Below the pieces are notes generated by a model. That model was not told where the DNA came from, made no database searches, and was given only the letters and a program-made list of their open reading frames with translations. This document shows, one piece after another, positions 35,351 to 47,760 of a stretch of DNA of 64,000 nucleotides. The DNA comes from Nageia nagi (taxonomy: Eukaryota > Pinophyta), in NCBI GenBank assembly GCA_050084985.1, contig JBITNC010000001.1:67580001-67644000 (forward strand). The letters are read 5' to 3'. Within the stretch, counting starts at the first letter, position 1, and each line of letters starts with the position of its first letter. The position numbers and the translations under genes were made by a program.

Positions 35351-36639
35351 GTGCTTAATTGAGGAATGATCGTCTTCCTCAATCCTGCATCCTTGATCAA
35401 CATCTATAATTTACGAATAAATGTTGATCCTAAGATATGGATCAACTCATTTCATACTTATGATTGACTACAAGAGCAATCATGCAAGTGTAAACCTACC
35501 TCTTATTTCTACTTGGGTGTAAACCTATGTATTCACTCATAAGTTTAACTTGATTAAAAGAAAGGGAGAGAAAAAAAAAGGAAAGATTCAATTGTGAAAA
35601 TTTGTAAGAGCATAATTGAGAAAGAAAAGAAAAAGGAAAAAAATAAAACTCAATCAACCATGAAAAATCATTAGAGCATCATTGACTTCCTAGTGTAATA
35701 CAAATGCAAGTCCTAGAGGATTATTCTTTTATTGCGATGTTATCTATAGGATATCATTATTCATGATAGAGTCTTTTGCTTTATAATAATGTTATTCATG
35801 ACAATATCTTTTTATCCAAAATTGTTTTAACCAAGGAGGATTCATCACTACATTTTCTTTTGTATGCTTGAAGTTGAACTTGTATATTTTCTATTATGAC
35901 AAGTTTGCACTTTTCAGGCTAATGTCAGCAATGGACATTTCAACCCATGCCATTCTTCTCTAAATGCTATTGGTACCAAATCACAAATTAAGTCAAAGGG
36001 GGGTTGACTTGTCAGCAAGACTTGGTTTGTTGGCTTAATAATATCCATGTCTACATCAATCACCATTATACTAGGTTAGCTAGCCAATTGGTGGGTGTTA
36101 TTGATATTATGGCACCATCAATGCTCCAATGAGTGATTATTAGCTCCAAATCTTACCATGAGAATTTGTTGTCACTTCTAAATTTCTAAGGTATGCTTTT
36201 TCATTATCCAAATTGGTAATTAAATATTTTTACATCATTTGAAGTCATGGCTTCAAAGTTTTAGAACACTTACATGGTGGAAAATTAATGACATGTTGCC
36301 ATGTGGTGGCATTCTAACACTTTGATTTAATGAAAATCACTCACATGTCATGGTCTATCACCTTGCCATCCCATCCCATCCCATCCTAAGAACCATTTAG
36401 AAATCTTAGAATCAGCATAAACCTCATGTGAACTATCTTTCATGACACCACCTTAGTTAAACCCCTCATTAGATATTCACAAGCGCTTTAGAATACTTGA
36501 ACTCTAGTCAGCTAGCTTCAAATGCAACTTTGGTGCACATTTGTAGAGCCACATTAGTGTATTGTGAACCATGTAAGGTCAAAATAAAAATTACAAACCT
36601 GAGAGCATTGAAGAGTTACATCATAATGCTTCAGCCATG
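35351..36639 (+). other. Non-coding region between pol and the extra ORF of Gypsy A
   Basis: AT-rich, with a purine-rich stretch at 35555-35650 (gaaagggagagaaaaaaaaagg and repeats) and the word catcccatcccatccca near 36370. No frame is recognised. The position matches the long 3' region of large plant Gypsy elements. Confidence 0.5.
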
Positions 36640-38560
36640 GAAATCTTTGATCATTGTGGCTCATAAATTTCTTTGAGAAATTCCAATGGAATAATGAAGA
36701 TTTGTTGGAGGAGTTTATAAGGAACTTTGTAGCTAATCTAGTGGACCTTCGAGGTCATACCATTCCCATTTCTTTTAACACTATAAGTTTCATATTTAGT
36801 TTTCTAGTCGAAGGAGAGAACTTGTTAGAATAATACCATTTGAAGGTCCTACTTTAGAAATTTTACTCCTAGGATGGAGAGTAGATTGATGTGTATGCTA
36901 CACCAAGGCATATCCAAGGATTCAAACATAATCAACTTCCTGCACCATGGGATGAAGTTACAAAATGGGTTATGAAATATCTAACTAGGAATGGTTAGTT
37001 TCAAAGTCTCATGGGGCATCACTTGAAAATACTCATCTTCCTAAGGTATGGGCCTCCAAATACCTTCAATATTCTTGAGTATTTGTATGGTAGCTTATGA
37101 AAAATGGCTAAAAATATTAGACTAGAAGGGTATGATACATTAAAGCATCATGGACTAGTCACATTGTTATGTAGGGAGTATTTTATGCAATGGGCAAATG
37201 GTATAATGAAATGGGTAATTTTCTCCTTAGATGATATAGCCAAATCCTCCTATACATCATCCCAAATTGCAAACAATATTGAGGCCAAGGAAACACATGT
37301 TGAGTATTCTCATTTTGGCATTAATGTTGTATTGAATTGCACATATACTCATGAATTTATTATCCACTTATCTGACCCTAATGATATCCCTCTACCTGAA
37401 AACCCTTGATGTGTCCCCTATTCTAAAATTGCTTAGACCATAGAGGAGTTGGTTAAATATGTAGAGGAATCTAGTTTTCATATTTGGTACCTTTGACAAA
37501 AAATTACAACACCAAAACTAACCAAGAAACCTAGTGAGGAACCAAATTAACATAGTAAGAAAACTATAAATTTGGTAGTGGATATGGAAATAGAAGTAAA
37601 GGTACTCAGATACACCTAAATCCAAACCTTCAAGACATGGAGGGGGTTTTTTTTTTTACAAGAGATACTTGGATGAGGAATCCACATGAAATAATGGGTC
37701 TCATTCAAAGAAACATTGCATGATAGAAGATGATGATGCAGGGTACCAAACGCTCACAAAGATATTTCAAAAATGGGATATGAGGATAATAAAAAATTTC
37801 CTATGGAAGAGTAAGAATATGAAATAGGATAGGAATTAGAGAAGAACATGGAACAAAGTACATAATATGAGAATGTGGATGCTAAAGACTTGGTTGTTGT
37901 GTTAGATAGAGAAGGGTATACAGCTTTTGATATTCTCATGAAATCTATCATCCATATTTCATCCAATGAAGATGAATCTATGCATGTATTTTGGAAAAGT
38001 TCAAAATTCCCAATACTAAATTAACAAAAGAGAAATGTATATTGGAAGAAAGGTGCATAAAGCATGAGGTTGAGAATGTGAAATTAAAAGAAAAAAGAGG
38101 CTTTAATTGATAATTTAGATGAACAACTAAGGATAATTATAGAGAAACAAAAAGAGTATGATGAAGAACATACTCATACCATACCCTCACTTCATTACCT
38201 CTAGGATGCAAAAGATAAGGAGAAAAGTTTGAATGAAAAAATGATATATTGAAAGCATTGCTCAAGGAGGCTATGGATTCTATCACTAAAGGTAAGGAGT
38301 TAGTTGAAACATTGGAAAAGGATAATGTACACTTGTCTCATACACTCGAAGTCACTACCAAAGCTCTACAAGAACATAAATAGATAGTAAAAGACTTAAA
38401 TAAGCAAAATGAAGTGTTATTCCAGAAAAACTTGTCAAATCAGGGGAATAACCAAGTGATACAACAATTGAGGTAAGAAAATGAAATGATCAAATATGCT
38501 ACATTGGATCTATGTTGCATGTTTGAAGAGGCAATTCAATTGAGGTAGTCATCATGCATA
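36640..38560 (+). pseudogene. Additional ORF (aORF) of Gypsy A with a charged, coiled-coil-like tail
   Basis: A single frame with few stops encodes WLINFFEKFQWNNEDLLEEF, NFVANLVDLRGHTIPISFNT, ATPRHIQGFKHNQLPAPWDE, VTKWVMKYLTRNG and, at 37104-37408, MAKNIRLEGYDTLKHHGLVT to HLSDPNDIPLPENP. After about 37600 the frames break, but the encoded segments are charged and heptad-like (ELVETLEKDNVHLSHTLEV, KDLNKQNEVLFQKNL near 38290-38430), suggesting a coiled coil. It lies in sense between the end of pol and the polypurine tract of the same element, the place where some plant Gypsy families carry an extra ORF. I do not recognise a catalytic motif, so the role is unknown. Confidence 0.55.
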
Positions 38561-39397
38561 TGCAATATGTATCTTAAGGAATAATGTTTTAGGTGGTAAG
38601 TTAGAAGTATTCAAAATAGACTTCCCTATTTAATGAAGGATAAGAAAGAATTTGTAAGTGCTTACACAAATTCTTCAGAAGATGATAAATTTCTAATATG
38701 TGAATATTTTTTACATGGAATTTTCTCAGTTCAAACATTCATTTTATGCCCAATTTTTATGTTGGATAAGTCTACCTTCGAGCATTCGTGTCTATTTTAA
38801 TTAACCATAGTAAATGGAGATAAGATTTGGTTTTATTTATAGAGAGAGGTTTAAGATAGTTTCCTAATAAAGATAGAACTTGTGTTCCCTCAAGTGTTAG
38901 TAAAGAAGTTCCAATGCTTAGTAGCTAGCCTTACTGTACAAACAACATATGGAAAGGTAATGCATATATGTTTGATAGACTACCATGCAACTATTAACAA
39001 ATATTATGATTAGGATTTGGAGGTTTGTGTAATATGATGGAGGTTGTAAAATGAAGAACATAGACATAAGGAAATTATTTGATAACCTTGAGTGGGCATA
39101 TAGTAGAACTTTGACATTAATCAAAATTATCTAATAGAATGTATTTGCATGGATAGGAATGAAGTATATACCACCTTTAATGTGGTATCTTGACTAGAAA
39201 AGAAATGCATTTTAGAGATTGGGAAACCAAGGTAAGATTGACCATGGAACATGCTTTCAGTGAAGGAAATTTGGAAGATAGAGAACATGAAGCTATTGGG
39301 ACTTATGATCTTGGTGACCTTATTTAGCAGTACCACTGATGAACACTTAAGAATAATTTCATAGTTTTTAATTGCTACAAGAGTAGCAATGATCTAA
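38561..39397 (+). other. 3' untranslated-type region of Gypsy A
   Basis: AT-rich with no supported frame, lying between the extra ORF and the polypurine tract. Confidence 0.4.
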
Positions 39398-39409
39398 TTT
39401 GGGGGAAAT
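39398..39409 (+). other. Candidate polypurine tract of Gypsy A
   Basis: TTTGGGGGAAAT (purine core GGGGGAAA) lies two bases before a TG that could start the 3' LTR. Confidence 0.5.
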
Positions 39410-39411
39410 AA

Positions 39412-40610
39412 TGAGCCCTAATATGGTCCTTATTTTTCCTATATATTTTGCATAAATTCTATCACTTTGGATGCCATTAGACTTTATAATGATGTTTTAA
39501 CTATTAATTATCTATATTTGATAATGGAATGCATGCTTGCTTTTATTTTGACCAAGTTGATTTTTTGATGCATATTGATATGTCTATTTATGATATTCTA
39601 TGGTAATTTGTGCTTGAATGAGTTAACACAATCATAGTCTTGAAATTATGCTTTTAAAAAGGAATCTGTTTCAAAAAAGACTTTTAAGGATAATTAGCAG
39701 GAGATAGGGGAGCTTGGGAATAATGATATCTAGAATAGGGGAGCTCCAGAATAATGGTTTCCATGATCAATAATGGATTTTATCATGGGATCCAATCATA
39801 GCCAACCAATAATGAGTTCAATGGAGAAGAATATAATGGGAAATCATTAACTTACATCAACCACCAATGCTATTAGTCCTATGTACTGAAGGAGTTCAAA
39901 GTGGACAGTCAAAACTTATCTAAACAAGCCCAACATGGAGGAAATCATGCTCAGATATGTGATCACCAAGCCATGATTAAGAATTGCTAAGTTTGGTAGT
40001 AAAACATTCATTATTATAATTGATAGATCAACTAAGCTAATAAATTGTGTTAGCTTAGATTATACATTCTCCACATTTGAATAAACCTATATCTTCACAA
40101 GATAGAGTCAGTTGAATTATTGTGACTCTATAGCCAAGTTTTAGTAAATAATCATTAATAAAATGTAATAAAAGGAGAGCCTCATAGTTATTGTAGGTTG
40201 GCTAGACTAGAGAACATATGTTATAATAAAAGATATTCACATTTTATCAATACAAGTAGCAGTTTAATTTCCAAATTTTGAGTGTAGTTGGAGACTTCTA
40301 CTAGATGATTCAGGGCCCACTCTGCCTATTACAAGATACTCTCTTTCATTATTTTCTTTAGTTGTGTGTATGTGATTTAGTTTATGGAATGTATATTTCA
40401 AAGATTTTATTTGAGTGTATGGTGTGAAGTTGCAATGTAATGTTAAAAACTACAAAATCATTTCCTTCAATATTGAATTTCCATTTATCTATTTAGTAAA
40501 GCATTTTATTTGGTTAGTGTCTCAATCTCTTGAATGGCGAACCCAATCACATATAGCCTAGAACACTACCCTGGATTTGACAAAATAAATTGTGAATTAT
40601 TGCCTCATCA
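39412..40610 (+). repeat. 3' LTR of Gypsy A, about 1.2 kb, shared with a downstream copy
   Basis: The start TGAGCCCTAATATGG is inferred from the preceding polypurine tract. The stretch 40131-40610 is the clear homologue of 21594-22083. It ends tgcctcatca and is followed not by flanking DNA but by leader sequence homologous to 22084 onward. It therefore serves as the 3' LTR of the first A copy and the 5' LTR of a second. Confidence 0.6.
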
Positions 40611-41172
40611 TTTTTGATGTCATTTTCAAGAAGATCAATGTTGATTGATCTATTCCTAAGATTTTGAAGAAGAGAATTATTGCTAGTGCCATTTATAAGT
40701 TTTGTATAACCACATTTCCATGTTTTAGATTATCGAATTAGAGGAAGTTTTGAAAGTGATCCTATGATAATAGTATGATTTCATGTGGTGATCCTATTAG
40801 GAATATGTTGATCTATCTTCATTCCCTTTTACTTTGGATTATCATATCATCATGTGATCTAGAGTAGTAAGCTCTCTTGAGAATCTTAAGAAAACTATTT
40901 CAAGGATTGAGTAGGAATTTTTATGTTTGCAACATGTTTTATGTATGAATAGACCTAGAGATAGAGCCACTAAAGGATTTATTAGCATTAGTAGTAGAAG
41001 TGGTTCTAGGGGAGGTAGAACTTCAAAACCACCACCCCAAAAAAAGAAGATTGGTTTTGGTCATGGGTTTGAATCGCAAGAGGCTAAAATTAGTGGGCAT
41101 CATTATCTTGCATAATAAGCTATCTTTAAAGAATAAGCTATCATTAGTGATAGCTACAATAATAATAAAGAG
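40611..41172 (+). mobile_element. Second Gypsy A copy: leader and gag start only
   Basis: Sequence from 40640 (gttgattgatctattcctaa) parallels 22110 onward. It includes ATG 40945 and MNRPRDRATKGFISISSRSG followed by SRGGRTSKPPPQKKK, like 22418. The frame stops at 41115. At about 41172 the phrase gagaagtggttctagggga, which also occurs inside the gag start at 40997, leads directly into the element B LTR. That suggests a microhomology junction. Confidence 0.75.
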
Positions 41173-41179
41173 AAGTGGT

Positions 41180-42020
41180 TCTAGGGGAGCTAGCTTTAAG
41201 TTGGTGAAGGTCAATAAAAAGCAAGACATTAAATGGTAAATGGTAAAAGATAAAAGGTAAATGGTAAATTATGGTAAATGGTAAAAGGTTAATGATGAAA
41301 GTAAGAAATGGTAAGTGGAAGAAATATCCATGGGTAATATCTAAAAGATATATGTTCTAGAATTATCCATTGGATTATATGGCATAAGGACATGTGTTGA
41401 TATGGAAGTAGTTATTAATATTTAAAATGCATTTTTAGAAAATGGTTATGTAGAAAAAGATCCATGTGGCATCTGATGTATATTTTTAAAAGTGGTTTGA
41501 ATATTTCTAGATATGGAGATATAATATATTTTAGAATTCAAGTTATAGAAAAATCTACATACCTTCTCTAGCCTATAAATATAGAAGTGACATGGGCATG
41601 TAAGGCAAGTTGAGTAAAAGTGAAGTGAAGTAAAGTCTAGTGCAAGTCAAGTGCAATTCAAGTCAAGTTGATTTGAAGTTGAGAGTGAGTTGTGAAGTTG
41701 TAAAGAATTTTATAAGTGTATCTTGAGTCTTAGTGTAATAGGTGTGTGAACTGTTGTATTACGTTCGTGATTATTCAACTGAAGAGAAGCTTAGAGTTTT
41801 ATTGTAAGAAGGATCTCTTTGTGAGGTTATGATAGTAGTTGTGTTTATTGGTTGTTGAGTTAAGCAAGTGGTGGTGCTCTCACATGATAAACAAGTCCAT
41901 TTCTATCATTTTAGTGAGAGTTTCTTATCATTGCATTATAACTCTTGTTGTAATTATATCTTCACTTTCATCAATAATATTGTGTCATTATTCCATTGTA
42001 TGATTATTGTATTATTCATA
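41180..42020 (+). repeat. 5' LTR of Gypsy element B (first ~190 bp missing)
   Basis: From gctttaagttggtgaag (41193) to about 41950 it aligns with 46864 to about 47590. Both contain the aaatggtaaatggtaaa minisatellite, gacatgggcatgtaaggcaa or variant, and a TATA box (41574-41581 here). The 3' copy carries an additional 193 bp at its 5' end (from 46671) that this copy lacks. The right boundary, near 42000-42050, is not exact. Confidence 0.75.
41574..41581 (+). promoter_or_regulatory. TATA box of Gypsy B 5' LTR
   Basis: TATAAATA in agcctataaatatag, matching 47249-47256 in the other LTR. Confidence 0.55.
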
Positions 42021-42059
42021 GTGTTTAAATTGAATTACCACTAATTAAAGTGATGCATC

Positions 42060-45000
42060 AAGATGAAATATCGTTGCAAGAGGAAGGACCAATATTATAA
42101 TTTCTTATATGCTAAAATAGTTGATATTCTTGGTTCTATTCTTGAGACCATTTCTTATTAGTGGTCATCTTGTAGTTATAAGAGTCTTTTGTTATCATAG
42201 GCAAAATTTTAATTTTTGTTTATCAATCTCATGAGGATGCTCACACATTTGTGTAAGAGTTAAAGGGATAGTGTATTTACAATGGATTGACTATGAAGGC
42301 ATAATGGTTGAAGTTCCTTCATACCTTCCTTAATGGAGTGGCTCATCGATGGTACAAGATGCTGGAGGAAGTTATGCAAAATTCTTAGGATCAAGTTCAA
42401 GAGGTATTTCTCAAAGCATTTGGACCATAAGAAAAATACTTCAACCTCATGATCGAGATCACCAAGATGAGCCAAGGAGCAAATGAGAATATTAGAGACT
42501 ACTATGCTTGATCACAAGAATTAAGGAGGAAGATCAAGGTTCAAATTCAAAAGGATAATTGTGGTGATGGATTCATTGATGGTGTTAATAGATTATTACT
42601 AAAGCACTTCATCTTGGGGATGAGGCAAGATATTCAATAAATGGTGAAGTATGAAAAGCCTACTACTATGTAACAAGCTAAGGAGATAGCAAAGAGTGAA
42701 GAGGAAAGTATAGACGAAGAAATAGATGAAATTATAGTTCCCTTATAACCAAGTGCTATTACAAAGCCTTTGACATTAGGTATATCACTCAATTTTTTCT
42801 CTTCAATAGAATATGATGACTTGATTCATAAAATGGGATAATTGGCTATTAATCTTTAGTAAGGAAAGGAAGTTATGATACCACATCGATCCCAAGGGGG
42901 AGATTGTGTTCTTAGAAACAATGTTGTAGACATCACATGCTATTGATGTTGGAATAAAGGGCATTACAAGACTAATTATCGAGGTAACACATCAACTTCA
43001 AAATAAAAGATGAGATGGAAGGGCACTTGTAGATTTAGTGAAGCTTATGAAAGAAGAAGAAAAAGTTGATGTTCTTGCTACAAGGTATGCAAAGGAGCAT
43101 GTAAATGAAGGAGGAAAAGAATCTAAGAAGATAAAAGAGGATAAAGAAAAAAGAAGGCAAAGAAGACTAGGTGTCCAATACTTTTCAATCTTCCAAGGTC
43201 AAGTACTTTATTCAATATTGGAGGATCTATCATCAAATCTTGCCTATATTATATGTGGACAATTGTTGGCATTAAATTTTTAGAAGAGGAGAGAATTATG
43301 AAGCATACTCAGTGCATGAAAGAAGAAGCAAGTGGATGTTCTTGTATTAGAAGTGAAAGTGGATCCATATACTTACCATGTTGAGGTACTTTACAATGGT
43401 GTCTCTATTCCAAATGTTTTAGTAGATAGAGGTGTTGATGTAAATATTATGAATTTTTTATTATAAATATATATATAAAATTAATCATGAGTGTAAACTA
43501 TAGTTGAGATCATTAAATAAGGGTAAAATAAAACTTGAAGGAGTAATTTTAAATGTTGCTATTTCTATTATTGGAGTTACTTATTTGGTAGATTTCCAAG
43601 TGATGAAGGATGATTCAGTAGCTTATCTCATGCTCTTGGTAAGGCCATGGTTAAGAAGAGTTCATGATCATAACTATTAGAATGAGGGATACATCATAAT
43701 AGGATGAAATAAATTAAGAATTCCAATGGTTACCTTAAGCCCTATTGCAAAGACATCAGAGTCTAAGAGTGAAGAGTGGACATCTTCAGGCTATGTAAGT
43801 ATTGATGATATGGATACTGAAGATGAAGAGGATGTTAATGTATTGGTAATGGATATATCTCCAACTCCACCTATTGAATATTATAAACAATTTATAGAGG
43901 AAGAAGTGGAGCATCATCTACAAAAACTACAATTTGGAGATGCTATTGAAGAAAATGATAAGGAAGAGTATTTTCAGCTTTTTCCAAGGTATATCAATCT
44001 CTTTACCTTTGATTATAAGGATTCCAAAAAAGTAACATGGGTAGATTATTCAATTGAATTAATGGAGAATACTAATCCATTAAGAACATGCCTTATAGGA
44101 TGAATCATAATTTCTCTAAATTTGTTAAAGATGAAATATAAATAAGCTCTTAGATGTAGGACTTATATTTCCTATAGATAATTCAGAGTGGGTTTCTCCT
44201 ATTGTGGTATTTAGGAAGAATAATGGGAAGATAATAATATGTGTGGATTATCAAAAGTTGAATAACTTTGAAAAGAAAGATCATTATCTTCTTCCTTTTT
44301 TAGATCAAATTTTGGATGAAGTGGTAGGACATGATTGCTACAATTTTGGAGATAGTTATAGTGGATATAACCAATTTTGGATAACAAATCAATTAAAGAT
44401 AACTTTCACTACTCCATGGGTTACATTTTCTTATTGAGTAATGCCCTTTGGTTTGTGTAATGCTCCTGCTACATTTTAAATACTTATTAATAGAGTTTTT
44501 GAGCCTTATATTGGAACAATCATTAGAGTTTTTCTAGATGATTTTTGTATATATGGAAAGAATAAAAAATATTTAGGACAAATTGAAAAGGTTTTTGAAA
44601 GACTACAAGAAGCAAGAGCATCATTGAATCTAGCCAAATGTATTTTTGTATGCTTGAAGGGAGTACTCTTAGGACATGTTGTATCCAAGAGTGGTATTGA
44701 AAAAGATATAAAGAAAGTGGATAAGATTAGGGAGCTTCCATTTCCAAGGAATAAGAGTAAATTAAGATCATTCTTGGGGCATGTTGGGTACTATATGAAA
44801 TTTATCAATAACTTATCCAAGATTTCTCAACCATTGAATTAATTTTTGAAGAAGGATATGTTATATGAACTGAGAAAAGAAGCAAGAGAAGCATTTGAGG
44901 AGCTAAAGCAAGCATTGATAACAACACCTTTTTTGAAGAATCATGATTGGAGTAAGATATTCATAGTCTACATGGATGCATTAGATAAAGTACTAAGTAG

Positions 45001-46660
45001 TACACTCAACCAAAAAGATGAAGATAAGAATGATCATCCTATCCAGTTTAGGATCTGACAAATGAGTAAAGCTAAGATAAATTATACAATTACTAAAAAA
45101 GAAGCTTTAACTATACTTTTTTCTTTGAAGAAATTTAGAAATTAGTTGTTGGGGAAAATGTTCACTATAATTATTGATAATCAAGCTTTGAATAGAATTG
45201 CAAGGTGGATACTCCTATTACATGAATATAGGTTTGATATTATGAACAAAATAGGAAAGAAACATATCAATTTGGATGCATTATCCAAAGCATATGAAGG
45301 CATTGGATCTTCTTGTGATGATGATTTTCCTGATGTAGCTTTGTTTTCTATAGAGATAATTCTAAATGAGTACATTGATGTTTGGAATTACTTGAGCGAA
45401 TTAAAATTTCCATAGGGGCCAACATTTAAGACAAAAAGGAAAATTAATTAGGCAAGTAGACCCTATACACTCGTGGATGAGGTTTTATATAGAGTTGGAA
45501 CAAATGGAAAATATATTTGTGCCATTAGATGAAATCAAGGGAAATATTTAATAAGAGATATGTATGATGCTATTTGTGAAGGATCTTTTTTGGGTAGTTA
45601 AAAATAAGAAGACCATTAGATGTAGGTTAAAACTAGCCAACTCTTTTTAAATATTGCTTCAATTATTGTAAAAGTTATGATGTTTTTCAATCTTTTGGGA
45701 ATTATGGAACAACATCAACACCATTATTTCTTATTCTTCCCTTAAGATCATTTAATAAATGGGGAATTGATATTGTAGGATCACTCCCTCCTACACCAAC
45801 ACAAAATAGATATATTATTATGGCTACAAATTTTTTGACTAAGTGGGTAAAAGTAAGATAATTGAAGGAAGCTTTAATGGAAGAGGTAGCAAGTTTTTTG
45901 TATGAGTGCATTATGATAATATTTGGATATTCATTAGAGATTGTGATAGATCAAGGAACCCACTTCATCAATGCGGTAGTAGAATCTTTGATAAGTCAAT
46001 TTGTAATCAAGAATAGAAATAAAACCACTTAAAAACCAAGCACCAATGGATAGGTAGAATGAACTAACCATATATTATGTTAGATACTTGCTAAGGATGC
46101 AACATTGTAGGTACATACATGGGATAAAAGGATCAATGCAACATTATGGGTATATAGAGCTACAGTAAAGACATCGACTAGGTATGCTTCCTTCCATTTA
46201 ACATATTGAATTTATACAATTCTTCTTACTAAATTTGATATTCCAAATTTAAGAATTATATTAAGGAAAATAAACAATGAAAGAGGATCTAATAATGATA
46301 AATAAATGCAAATTGAACAATTAGAAGAAATGCACCAGGCAACTAGTGAGACTATTGAAAAGAATAAAATCAAGCAAAAGGATAATTTTGATAAGAATAT
46401 GAAATGGTATCCATCCAAGATTAGTGATCTAATCATGGTATATGATTCTAGGCATCATAAGAGAAAGTGCAATAAGTTGTTACCAAAGTGGAATGGACTA
46501 TATAGGATAGTAGCACTTAAAGATAATGGAATGTACAAACTTGAAGAATTGTATGGCACTTTGATATCTAAGTGGGTCAATCATTGTAAGTTGAAGACTT
46601 TTTAGGCTCTTAATTAAATACTTTCCTACTATGAGGATGGAGTAGAAATTAGGAGGAGAA
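42060..46660 (+). mobile_element. Ty3/Gypsy element B gag-pol pseudogene
   Basis: Gag lies at about 42220-42730 (FLNGVAHRWYKMLEEVMQNS, EITKMSQGANENIRDYYA) with a CCHC knuckle near 42940 (CYWCWNKGHYKTNY, last Cys lost). Protease lies near 43390-43460 (VLVDRGVDVNIMN in place of DTGA). RT lies at 44150-44830, with VSPIVVFRKNNGKIIICVDY, VMPFGLCNAPATF and catalytic FLDDF near 44530. RNase H lies at 44900-45290 (FIVYMDALDKVLSSTLNQKD). The connection region ends with an LDALSKAYEG block. Integrase lies at 45700-46300, with FNKWGIDIVGSLPPTPTQN and VIDQGTHFINAVV. A C-terminal tail lies at 46306-46605 (LLPKWNGLYRIVALKDNGMY). RT before IN fixes the Gypsy order. More than twenty stops interrupt it. Confidence 0.9.
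46645..46658 (+). other. Candidate polypurine tract of Gypsy B
   Basis: The purine run aattaggaggagaagaca lies a few bases upstream of the LTR start TGTTAAAG at 46671. Confidence 0.5.
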
Positions 46661-46670
46661 GACATCATTG

Positions 46671-47590
46671 TTAAAGTTTTTCAGTAAGTATAGAGTATCA
46701 TTATGTAATTGGTATGTGTCATAGTCATTAATAATAACTACCAGCTAGCATGTTGTGCAAGATAGCGATACCCACCAATAAGCTATAGTGAAAATGAAAT
46801 AATGGTACAAAAATAAAGAGATAGTGACATAATAATGATTACTGGTATAAGTGTACTATGGGGGCTTTAAGTTGGTGAAGTTCAGTAAAATGTAAAATAG
46901 TAAATAGTAAATGGTAAAAGATAAGAGATAAATGGTAAATGGTAAATAGTAAAAGGTAATTGGTAAATGGTGAAAGTAAGTGATTATAAGTGAAATAAAT
47001 ATCCATGAGTAATATATAGAAGATATATATTCTAGAATTATCCAAATGATTATGAGCCATAAGGACATGTGATGATATGAAAGTAGTTGTTGATATTTAC
47101 AAGGGGTTTCTAGAAAAGGTTTATGTGGCAAAAGATCCATGTAGCATATCATGGATATTTCTAAAAGTGGTTTGGATATTTCTAGAGATGGAGATATAAT
47201 GTATTTTAAAATTTAAGTTGTAAAATAATATAGATACCTTCTCCAGCCTATAAATAGAGAAGTGCTATGGGCATGTAAGGCAAGTTGAGTACAAGTCAAT
47301 TGAAGTCTAGTGGAAGTCAAGTATAATTGAGTTGAAGTTGTGAAGAAGTTTATAAGTGTTTCTTGATTATTAGAATCATAAGTATGTCAAGTATTGTATT
47401 GTGTTCATGATTATCTAAGTGAAGAAAAGGTTAGAGTCTTGTTGTAAGAAGGATCTCTTTATGAGGTTGTGATAGTAGTTGGGTTGGATTGGTTATTGAG
47501 TTGAGCAAGTCATGGTGCTCCTCATGAGATAATCAATACCATTGCTATCATCATGATGAAAGTTTCTTAACTTGTATTGTAACTTTTTAT
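46671..47590 (+). repeat. 3' LTR of Gypsy element B
   Basis: Starts TGTTAAAGTTTTTCAGTAAG. Its first 160 bp match 21442-21600, and its remainder (46864 onward) matches 41193 to about 41950. The AAATGGTAAATGG minisatellite lies at 46905-46975 and TATAAATA at 47249-47256. Homology stops near 47590, so the 3' end appears replaced by the next fragment. Confidence 0.75.
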
Positions 47591-47760
47591 TAGAAATAAT
47601 ACATTAGATAGTAATAAATACTTTAGGTATCTACACCTTTAATAAATACATTAGTATTTATACTAATGTTTCATATGTTAATATTAGGGTTTATGGTTAA
47701 TTCAATTATATCTATAGGAATGATATCAATTATATATTCTCTCTAATATGGTATTAGAGA
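47591..47760 (+). repeat. Small Copia-like LTR remnant with primer-binding site
   Basis: An AT-rich stretch with short inverted words (actaatgt, acattagtat) ends in tctctaata. It is followed by TGGTATTAGAGA at 47749-47760, close to the Copia primer-binding site TGGTATCAGAGC. No matching second LTR was seen. Confidence 0.35.

Noticed and set aside
46839-47152. Minus-strand His/Tyr/Leu-rich frames
   Set aside because: Antisense to the minisatellite in the Gypsy B LTR.
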